In this document: in pieces, positions 55,707 to 64,000 of the stretch
How positions within the stretch are numbered: position 1 is the first letter of the stretch
How the letters are laid out: each line of letters begins with the position of its first letter
NCBI GenBank assembly: GCA_014529385.2
Contig: CM043959.1
Span: forward strand, 372,001-436,000
Source: Adiantum capillus-veneris
Lineage: Eukaryota > Streptophyta > Polypodiopsida > Polypodiales > Pteridaceae
Direction of reading: 5' to 3'
DNA: 64,000 nt
Notes under the pieces: generated by a model
Told to the model about the DNA's origin: nothing
Databases searched by the model: none
What the model saw: only the letters and a program-made list of their open reading frames with translations
Made by a program: the position numbers and the translations under genes

Positions 55707-55721
55707 TATATAAAGAGGGGT
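55707..55721 (+). promoter_or_regulatory. TATA box in the third element's LTR
   Basis: CTATATAAAGAGGGG, followed about 30 bases later by a likely transcript start region ACTAAGGACACAC. Confidence 0.55.
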
Positions 55722-55783
55722 CACCATCACACTAAGGACACACACACCATCACCAAAGAGTACACTATGCACTGTGTGTGCCT

Positions 55784-55786
55784 AGT

Positions 55787-55843
<57 letters not shown>
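55784..55843. repeat. (AC)n microsatellite
   Basis: About 30 AC units within the LTR. Confidence 0.95.
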
Positions 55844-55845
<2 letters not shown>

Positions 55846-56219
55846 ATCACCATCACCGCAATCACCATGCTCGTCTTAAGCATGACCTCTACACCCTTGG
55901 GCTATGGAAGATGAAGGGCAACTAAATGAAGGATGATGGCCGTAACCCTCGTGCGAGTCTTCGCCATCAACTCCCACCTATCTGCCATGTGCTCTACCAC
56001 GCTCTCCCTTCTCATTCCCCTACCCTATGCTCCCCATTTCATCGCCTTATTCTCTAAATAAAGCTTGAGGTTTTGTGAGTATGTTTTCTTGCAATGTTTT
56101 GCCATGTGAGGTGTGCGGAATCGCCACCTAGTCTTGTGTTTGGAGTGAGCTTGTGTATGTGTGAAGGGTGTGCGGATTCGCCATCCTTTTGTGGTGCCTA
56201 AGTACTAAGTTGCTATACC

Positions 56220-56259
<40 letters not shown>

Positions 56260-56689
56260 TGATCTCATTCCCTTTCCTCTTCATCATTACTCCCAAGCAT
56301 CCATCTCTCTTGGATGAAAACTTTGTTATGGTGGTGTGTTGTTTGCGTCCTAGCTGCTGAAGCTAGGTGGTGCCCCTGTTTGCTTTACCATGACAGGCTC
56401 GAGGCGCGCCATTCGGTCCCTAGTGTTTTAGAGGCCGTCGGGCTTCGGGGTTCGCTTTGCTCCCATCACCATCATCCAGAGTTTCGAACTCCCAAACGGT
56501 CCCCCCCACCTTACCTACCTCATCTTAGATTTCTTTTCATCCCACCTTATCTTTTTCCCCCCACTCGATGGACCTCAGTCCTTAATTGATATGTATCAAA
56601 AGGAATCCTTTGTACTGTTTTGTTCTGGTACTATAGGTCATAGATGACCTTCATGGACGATAATTCAATCTCTCTCTCTCTCCCTCCCT

Positions 56690-56697
<8 letters not shown>

Positions 56698-56736
<39 letters not shown>
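56698..56736. repeat. (CT)n microsatellite in copy A
   Basis: Corresponds to the longer CT tract at 60338-60440 in copy B. Confidence 0.95.
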
Positions 56737-56739
<3 letters not shown>

Positions 56740-57164
56740 ATTGACAAAAAAAAAGAATCCCCTCCCCTTATATACCTCCCTCCCCCCTTTCCCCACCGCC
56801 GCGGCCCGCTGTAGAAAAAGACACCATCCCAAAGCTCTTTGATATACATACAAACACACATGAGTGCGCACACAAACACCAAAAAAAATCTTAAAAACTT
56901 AATCAATGAAGGTGATACTATAACCACAAAAAAGTTTCAATTTTCCATTAAATAGAAGGCTTTACAACGTGGCATTAGAGCCGGTTACATTGATCTATCA
57001 GATCAACTTAAAGACAGTGCGCCACCACCACCAACCCTCCACTGCTCTTGCACTTTCATGGCTACCTCTATCCACCTACCAATCTGAAACAACAAAAACT
57101 CTTTTAACAAGACTAACAATTGGCACATGTAGACAACATATAAATTAAACTGACCTTTTGCGGA

Positions 57165-58276
57165 TTAAGACAAAAATAAGCATCTTTGATTTGTTCGTAG
57201 CCCAAGATAATCAAGTGTCTCGTATGTTGGTGAGTGTCCAGTGTTCACTAACTTGCATAATCTCAGACACACCATTTGACAAAGTAATGGCATGTCAAAT
57301 GTCACAAAATTAGCGACACTAGACTGTAAGGGTATCCAATTTTCACTCTTACACATCCAACGCTCATAGTGGAAACATAGGTACAAAGTAGTGTGCACTT
57401 TCAAATATCATATCCCTATAACTAAAACCCCACCTTACACTTGTATTTATCTCCTTGATGCACTCTCTCAACCATTCCCCAATTATCTCCAAATACCAGT
57501 TTTAGTGCTTTGTACATGATATTCTTGCTACAAAACATAGTAGGTGTGACACATAATGGCAATGTCTTGAACACATGTACAAAAACATGCAAGGGGCAGA
57601 ACAACTGAGCTCTATTGATCTAGAATCCTTTCCAATTTTAATAAGGATCAAATATCAGAAAGAATCTTCTCCTTCACTAAGAAGAGTGACCACGCATCGG
57701 GTTGTGGCCAATGATCTTACCATATCCATCTTTTCGAGGCCTGCACCACATATGTGTCTGAGTAGAAAACGATTCTGCCTTGTGCAAAATCAAAGGTGGC
57801 AAGTTGCGAAGAATCATAGCACCAATGTCCGCATGAAGAGCATTGAAGGTTCCTGTAAGACTCTTGATTGGTGGTTCCTCAACAAAGTTGGATGGGAATA
57901 TATTTATGACAATACCAAAAACTATCAAGTTAAAAACAAATAACAAGCATTTATAATCAACAACCAGCAATTTTTGATGACTTACAATGTATTGGGAAAT
58001 CTCTTGAGCTTCCATTCCTCAAGTGCATGGAACATCAAGAGTACACTTGTTGAAAATGGTCATTGTGCCATTGATTCTATGGTTCATGAAACGAAGAAGT
58101 CCCCCCTTCCAATGTTTGTCAAGGTTGCCACAGTTTGGAACTCGATGAGGCCCGATAGCTCCAGGTTGCATGAAGATCCAAGATCCTTTAGAAAACACTT
58201 GCAACACAAATTACCGATCAAAATCCCTAGTGTTATGCAAGCAAACCGCTTCTATCTCATTATTTGGCTTCCTTGA
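57165..58276 (-). pseudogene. Unrecognised spliced gene, copy A, decayed
   Basis: The same exon pattern as in copy B on the minus strand: KGSWIFMQPGAIGPHRVPNC upstream; then FPSNFVEEPPIKSLTGTFNA, LHADIGAMILRNLPP; then PTMFCSKNIMYKALKLVFGD; then SSVANFVTFDM. A loss of about 39 bp at around 57705, between short ATG repeats, and several phase changes break the frame. The family is unknown. Confidence 0.5.
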
Positions 58277-58384
58277 AGTGGAGGGGGTTGACATGGTAGC
58301 ACCAGAAGAAGAAGAGTTGTGGTGCTAGAGAGAGAGGTCTATTGCTTCATGAATGAAATGAGAAGGAATGGTTGAATGGGAAAA

Positions 58385-58660
58385 AAGGGGAGAAGAAGTA
58401 GTTCAAATGAATTGTGTGGATGAAATGGGGAGACAGTCTGTGCAGCTATGGAAAGCTTCCATTTGTGATGCAGTTATGGAAAGCTTGGCAGGAGGGGGAG
58501 AAGTGGCTCAATGGGGAGCAAGGGGAGAAGAAGTAGTTCAAAGGGATGGTGTGGATGAAAGGGGGAGACAAGTGGGGCAGCTATGGAAAGATACCACATG
58601 TGTTACAGCTATTGAAAGCTTGGAGGCAGAAGGAGAAAGAGAAGAGAGAAGAGGTAGAAT
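58385..58660. repeat. Two-copy tandem repeat of about 135 bp (copy A)
   Basis: GGAGAAGAAGTAGTTCAAA recurs at about 58389 and 58524, each followed by GTGTGGATGAAA and CAGCTATGGAAAG. The equivalent is at about 62115-62360 in copy B. Confidence 0.8.
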
Positions 58661-58828
58661 AGAGGGTATTGCAAAGTAATGCAGATTTTGGTCCAAGAAA
58701 AATAGTCTTTTGACCATATATTTGGTTGGGAGAGCTATGGAGAGTGAAAAGTGAGATTTAGAGATTTTCAAACAAAAAATAAAATATTAGGATTACTTTA
58801 TGGGCGCGCATGAAAATGGAGGGAAAGC

Positions 58829-58847
58829 CCCCCCCCCCCCCCCTTTT
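58829..58847. repeat. Poly-C tract
   Basis: About 18 C followed by T; the counterpart in copy B is 62547-62571. Confidence 0.9.
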
Positions 58848-59479
58848 TTTCCCTTCTCTCTCTTTCTAGGGGACAAAGCTATAATGAGGGGAACAAATAG
58901 GCCCCCATGCCCCCTACTACCCTACCTTTTGAGAGGGTATAGCTTTGTCCACCACCCTCTTCCTATTGGTCAATGCTTAATCACCCCTTATGCTAATGGG
59001 TCATTTTGAGATTCTTATTTTTCCTAATGATAATGGTAAAGCCATAGGCATCTAAAAAGACCCCATTATTAAATCCAAAGCTCAACAAGACCGATAATAG
59101 AGCCCAATCCAACTTACCCATTAACAAAATCAACCATTTATGGGCTACTTAAGGACCTCTCTTCTTAAGCAAGAAAAGAGAATCCAAATACTCTGATACT
59201 AGTGTAGTGGAAATGGCCTATTAACTTTGAGAGTAGCAAAAATTAGAGAAAGTACTTTTGTGAAATTACTTTGTGAGCATAGAGGGTGAACTTAATTGAT
59301 GGTAGCAACATAAACATAGATTTTAGCTAACTTGGCATGAAGAATTTGGTTAACTTGCCCAAGTTGAGCCTCGCCAGTCTCAGCCTCTGCTCACCTGGGT
59401 CTCGACCTGCTACACATAGAGGCTTCTTTTAATTAAATTGAGCATAAGCCTTTAATGTGATTTGTTTTCTTGATCGAGT

Positions 59480-60165
59480 GCCCACCATGATCGCTCTGGC
59501 CTCATGGAAACACCCCCAAAGGTGGACAGCATGGCTTGGCTTCAATATGAAGTCGAAAGACTTCGCAAGGAAAATGACACCTTGAAGTAAAGACTTGTAG
59601 CCATCGAGTCTCGTCACAGAGGAGGACTCCAACAAGGGAAAGATGGAACAAAAAGGAAATCAAGCTCAATACGGAGGCGAAAATCACTCTCACAGAGAAG
59701 GTCAAAAATAAAGTGCAGGATGTCATTTTTTGCAAAGTTGAAGTTCGTGTGGCGTTTATGCTACACGAACAACAACGACAAGATTCTATTGCTCTCAATG
59801 TTCGCATTGGCGGACTCCTTAGTGATTGGTAAGGAAAGGAGGACCCCAAGTTCCATGAGTATTTTGCTCGCATCCGAACAACAACCCCCATGATACAATG
59901 GGATCTAGCAACAATCACCACTCTCGCTCACGAGCATCGCGCCAACCATGCAATTATTACCTTCAAGACCAAAGCGGATCGAGTCAAGCTCCTTGAGAAA
60001 TCAAAGCTTCTCAAGGACACAAAAATTTGGTTTGCCAAAGATCTCACACCCACCAACTCAAACAAAAGAAGGCCTAACTCCAAAAGATGCGAGAAGCGCG
60101 CACAACAGGGAAATGGGAAGTTTACGGACAAGGCAAAGCCATCATCCAAGAGTTTCAAACTCCCA
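59480..60165 (+). pseudogene. LINE ORF1-like fragment
   Basis: A coiled-coil-like segment (WLQYEVERLRKENDTLK, stop, then in another phase VAFMLHEQQRQDSIALNVRI) leads to an RRM-like block: HAIITFKTKADRVKLLEKSK, then LLKDTKIWFAKDLTPTNSNK. The pattern coiled coil, NVRIGGL, then (A/V)-I-(I/V)-(T/K)-F ... DLTP matches ORF1 proteins of plant L1-type LINEs, which bind the element RNA. It ends at the left edge of copy B. Several stops and phase changes occur; ORF2 is absent. Confidence 0.55.
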
Positions 60166-60337
60166 AACCGGTCCCATCCTCCTCACCTACCTCATCTTAG
60201 ATTTTTGTTCATCCCCCTTATCGTTTTTCCCCCACTCGATGGACCCTCAGTCCTTAAGTGATATGTATCAGACGGAATACTTTGTGCTATTTTGTTTTGG
60301 TCCTATAGGTCATATATGACCTTTGTGGACGATAATT

Positions 60338-60445
<108 letters not shown>

Positions 60446-60807
60446 GTTGACAGAAAAATAAGAATCCCCCTCCCCTTTATATACCCCCCTTTCTCCACAT
60501 CGCCGCGGCTACAGAAAAAGACACCATCCCAAATCTCTTTGATATACATACAAACACACATGGGGGCGCACACAATCTCCCAAAACAAATCTAAAAAATT
60601 TAATCAATGAAGGTGATACTATAACCACAAAAAAGTTTTGAATTTCCATTAAATAGAAGGATTTACAATGTGGCATTAGAGCTGGATAAGTTGATCTATT
60701 AGATCAACTTAAAGACAGTGTGCCGCCAACCCTCCACTGCTCTTGCACTTTAATGGCTACCTCCATCCGCCTACCAATCTGAAACAAAAAAAATGCTTTT
60801 AACAAGA

Positions 60808-62020
60808 CTAACAATTGGCACATGTAGACAACATATAAATTAAACTAAGCTTTTGCCGATTGAGACAAAAATAAGCATCTTTGATTTCTTTGTATCCCAA
60901 CATAATCAAGTGTTCTCGTATGTTGGTGAGTGTCCAGCGTTCACTAACTTGCATAGTCTCAGAAACACCATTTGACAAAGTAACGAGCATGTCAAATGTC
61001 ACAAAATTAGCAACATTGATTGTAAGGGTATCCAATTTCCACTCTTACACATCCAACACTCATAGTGGAACATAGGTACAATGTAGTGTGTACTTTCAAA
61101 TATCATATTCCTATACCTAAATCCCCCACCTCACACTTGTATTTATCTCCTTGATGCACTCTCCCAACCATTCCCCAATTATCTCCAAATGCCAGTTCTA
61201 GTGCTTTGTAAATGACATTCTTGCTACAAAACATAGTAGGTGTGACACAGAATGGCAATGTCTTGAAGAGGTGTACAAAAACATGCAAGGGGAAGCACCA
61301 ATTGAGCTCTATTGATATGGAATCCTTCCCAAATTTTAATAAGGAGCAAATATTATAAAGAATCTTCTCCTTCACTAAGAAGAGTGACCACGCATCGGGT
61401 TGTGGCCATTCTGGACTCAGTAATGAAGGTTTTTCAACAACAATGATCTTACCATATCCATCTGTTCGAGGCCGGCACAACATAGATGTGTGAGTAGAAG
61501 AAGATTCTGCATTGTGCAGAATCGAAGGTGGCAAGTTGGGAAGCATCATAACACCAATGTCTGCATGAAGACCATTGAAGGTTCCTGTAAGACTCTTGAT
61601 TGGTTGTTCCTCAACAAATTTGGATGGGAATATATCTATGGCAATACCAAAAACTATCAAGTGAAAAACAAATAACAAGCATTTACAATCAACAACCAAC
61701 AATGTTTTATGACATACAAGGTATTGGGAAATCTCTTGAGCTTCCATTCCTCAAGTGCATGGAACACCAAGAGTGCATGTGTTGAAAAATGGCCACTGTG
61801 CCATTGATTTTGTGGTCCTTGAAACCAAAAAATCTACCCTTCCAATGTTTGTCAAGGTTGCCACGGTTTTGAACTTGATGAGGCCCGATAGGTGTAGGTT
61901 GCATGAAGATCCAAGATCCTTTAGAAAACACTTGTGGCACAAATTCCCCATCATAATCCCTAGTGTTATGCAATCAAACCGCCACTATCTCATCTTGTGG
62001 TTTCCTTGAAGTGGAGGGGG
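60808..62020 (-). CDS. Unrecognised spliced gene, copy B
   Basis: Minus-strand exon 1 (to about 61719) gives FVPQVFSKGSWIFMQPTPIG and KHWKGRFFGFKDHKINGTVA and ends ...IP at the donor GTATGTCATAAA. The acceptor TGGTATTGCCATAG rejoins in phase as IFPSKFVEEQPIKSLTGTFN, followed by a roughly 180-codon exon with GYGKIIVVEKPSLLSPEWPQ, FPLHVFVHLFKTLPFCVTPT and GDNWGMVGRVHQGDKYKCEV. A further exon near 61025-60850 reads FVTFDMLVTLSNGVSETMQV then ERWTLTNIREHLIMLGYKEI. The gene may have been carried by the repeat or captured by it. No family is recognised. Confidence 0.5.
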
Positions 62021-62546
62021 TTGACACGGTAGCACCAGAAGTAGAAGAGTTGTGGTGCTAAAGAGAGTTCTATTGCTTCACGAATGAAATGAGAACGAAT
62101 GGTTGAATGGGAAACAAAGAGCAGAAGAAGTAGTTCAAATGGATGTTGTGGATGAAAGGGGGAGACATTTTGTGCAGCTATGGAAAGCTTCCATTTGTGA
62201 TGCAGCTATGGAAAGCTTGACAGGAGGGGGAGAAGTGGCTTAATGGGGAGAAAGGGGAGAAGAAGCAGTTCAAAGGGATGGTGTGGATGAAAGGGGGAGA
62301 CAAGTGGTGCAAATATGGAAAGCTACCTCATGTGTTACAGCTATGGAAAGCTTGGAGGCAGAAGGAGAAAGACAAGAGAGAAGAGGTAGAATAGAGGGTA
62401 CTGCTGAGAAATGCAAATTTTGGTCAAAGAAAATAATTTTTGACCATATATTTGGTTAGGAGAGCTTTTGGAGAGTGGAAAGTGAGATTTAGAGATTTTC
62501 AAAATTTGAAATCTTAGGATTACTTTATGGACGCCCATGAAAATGA

Positions 62547-62571
62547 AGGGAACCCCCCCCCCCCCCCCCCC
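62547..62571. repeat. Poly-C tract, copy B
   Basis: About 25 C at the same place in copy B as the tract at 58829. Confidence 0.9.
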
Positions 62572-63163
62572 CTTTTTCCCTTCTCTCTCTTTCCAGGAGA
62601 CAAAGCTATAATGACGGGAACAAATAGGCCCCCATGCCCCCTACTACCCTACCTTTTGAGAGGGTATAGCTTTGTCCACCACCCTCTCCTATTGGTCCAC
62701 GCTTAATCACCCCGTATGATAAAGGGTCATTTTGGTATTCATATTTTTCCTAATGATAATGGTAAAGCTGTAGGCCCAAGGAGGTCACCTAAGAAAAATG
62801 TAACCTATCACGTGAGTTCAACAGAAGGGTATTTAAAGTTCTTGAAACTTACAGAAATATTTTTTCAAATTTGAAAAAAACTTACAGATTTTAAAAGAAA
62901 ATGATACATTATATTCCTAACAAAGTTTACAGATAAGGGGTTTTACAAACATGTCTTGAACACACGTGATATGGTAGTTTTACGCATAGTGAACCCTTCG
63001 AGGCCATAGGCAAGTCTAAAAAGACCCCGTTATTAAATCCAAAGCTCAACAAGATTGATATTAGATCCCAATCCCACTTACCCTAATATAATTAACAAAA
63101 TCAACCATTTATGGGCTACTAATTAAGGACCTCTCTTCTTAAGCAAGAAAAGAGAATCCAAAT

Positions 63164-63176
63164 ACCCTGATACCAA
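63164..63176 (-). other. Primer-binding-site-like sequence
   Basis: On the minus strand TTGGTATCAGGG lies immediately inside the LTR edge at 63177, close to the initiator-Met-tRNA type. The counterpart at copy A (about 59190-59202) is more decayed. Confidence 0.55.
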
Positions 63177-64000
63177 TGTAATGGAAATTAACTTTGAGAG
63201 TAGCAAAATTTAGAGAAAGTACTTTTTTGGAATTACTTTCTGAGCATAGAGGGTGAAATTAATTGATGGTAGAAACATAAACATAGAATTTAGCTAGCTT
63301 GGCATGAATGATACTTTTGCAAAAGAGAGAGTTTAGAGAACATGCCAACAGTTGAGGACCAGATATTTGTGGAGCTGGTGGTCCCCCCTCCAATAGAAAT
63401 TTGTATTATAGTTTCTCCCATCAAGATAGACTTGGTACAATACAATCTTTGTGTTCCTTGTGACCTAGGTGATACAATGAGGATGGAAAGCTTCATGCAT
63501 CACAAGCATAACATAAACTTTGTACAAAGCGTCAACTATCTCAAACCTCAATCCCAAGGCCTCAAACACCTTCGAAGGTGGAGAGTGTTAGCGAGGAATG
63601 AGGTTAGGGAAGAGGAAGAAGAAACATTTCTTAGGAGAAAGAATTAGCTCCTCACTTATTATCACTCTTCTTGCTAGCATACATAATAGCATGGTAATGG
63701 AGATTGAGAAGATGGAAAGCTTAAGCATTGAATCATAGCTCTTGGTTGGATTTGCACTCTATAGCCAAGAGTGTTGGTGAAGGCTCTCAACTTATCTACT
63801 CGTTTGGAGAAGGATATGGATCTCTTGCACTTTTCCCTTCATACAATGAGTGTGTGTGAGTGTGTGTGGAGAGTAAGTACCCTTCAAGAAACCCACTAGC
63901 TTGCTTTGGTCGACCCCCCTTGTAGCCATGATTGAAGATCATTGGACCTCTCCAGGCCTAGACAATCACATGCAGGGGAATATCAAGCAACAAGGGTAGA
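63177..64000 (-). repeat. LTR of the same family as 7723-9090, running off the window
   Basis: Begins TGTAATGGAAATT next to the primer-binding site and from 63303 aligns with 7868 onward. It includes (GT)n text at about 63850 and continues past the end of the window. Confidence 0.6.

Larger units (their letters stand above)
49694..56360 (+). mobile_element. Third Ty3-like element (dual RNase H), 5' end lost at the gap
   Basis: Order: gag core, zinc knuckle, protease, RT, RNase H, second RNase H, integrase, polypurine tract and 3' LTR. It is related to the 23-33 kb inner element, sharing the D-G-G-A protease site and the second RNase H, but is clearly a different family. No 5' LTR is present in the window. 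The LTR right end is uncertain; a TGGTGCCCCTG resembling a primer-binding site at 56368 may mark it. Confidence 0.75.
54878..56360 (+). repeat. 3' LTR of the third element
   Basis: Begins TGATGGGGGC after the polypurine tract. It contains a TATA box CTATATAAAGAGGGG at about 55707, an (AC)n tract at 55784-55843, CTCTAAATAAAGCTT with a possible poly(A) signal at 56053-56060, and a CT tract near 56225-56257. The right end is not defined by a second copy. Confidence 0.55.
56466..59340. repeat. Tandem duplication, copy A
   Basis: Begins CATCATCCAGAGTTTCGAAC and parallels 60141-63307 through a CT tract, the purine-lined text around CCGCGGC, the spliced minus-strand gene, a C-homopolymer at 58829 and the edge of an LTR at 59203. 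It lacks about 39 bp of the gene (near 57705) and a 225-bp block that copy B has. Confidence 0.9.

Overview
The window reads as nuclear DNA of a land plant: almost every coding stretch is a retroelement fragment, several stretches carry GT-AG introns with plant-like splice sites, and long (CT)n/(GA)n and (GT)n tracts are very common. The pol style of the 15.5-21.4 kb element and the overall texture fit a repeat-rich spore-bearing plant (fern, lycophyte or bryophyte), but that is inference and the species cannot be fixed from sequence alone. No rRNA, tRNA or CRISPR array was seen. There is one assembly gap of 200 N (49494-49693).

Layout. 0-11.7 kb: a plus-strand retroelement remnant (degenerate repeat leader, gag, protease) split by a minus-strand Ty3-like gag-protease fragment with its LTR. 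11.7-13.6 kb: simple repeats and a coding-like stretch whose reading frame resumes at 33.4 kb. 13570-33420: a plus-strand Ty3-like LTR retrotransposon; a second, dual-RNase-H Ty3-like element (23031-32984) is nested in its 3' LTR. Both insertions are flanked by the same 4-bp duplication, ACGT. 33.7-39.5 kb: unique DNA with CT microsatellites, a minus-strand LTR remnant and a broken spliced gene. 39567-43488: a short copia-type element with matching LTRs and a 5-bp duplication, sitting between the 3' ends of two convergent genes. 43521-46339 (minus): a spliced, decayed gene that appears to join a histone H3-like region (tail and fold), a C48/Ulp1-type protease and an FCP1/SCP-like HAD phosphatase domain. 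46.3-48.5 kb: microsatellites enclosing four 61-63-bp palindromes of one family. 48.5-49.4 kb: a gag-like fragment in a 211-bp inverted repeat beside the gap. 49.7-56.3 kb: a third Ty3-like element with dual RNase H and a 3' LTR. 56.5-63.3 kb: a tandem duplication of about 3 kb carrying an unrecognised spliced minus-strand gene, with a LINE ORF1-like fragment between the copies. The right edge is an LTR of the family seen at 7.7-9.1 kb.

As a system, most genes are retroelement parts: gag packages RNA, protease matures the polyprotein, RT/RNase H copies it and integrase inserts it; nearly all carry stops or frameshifts. The exception, and the most notable object, is the H3 / Ulp1 / FCP1 fusion. 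Its parts belong to families that act on chromatin, SUMO and nuclear phosphoproteins, and I do not know of a described family with this architecture.
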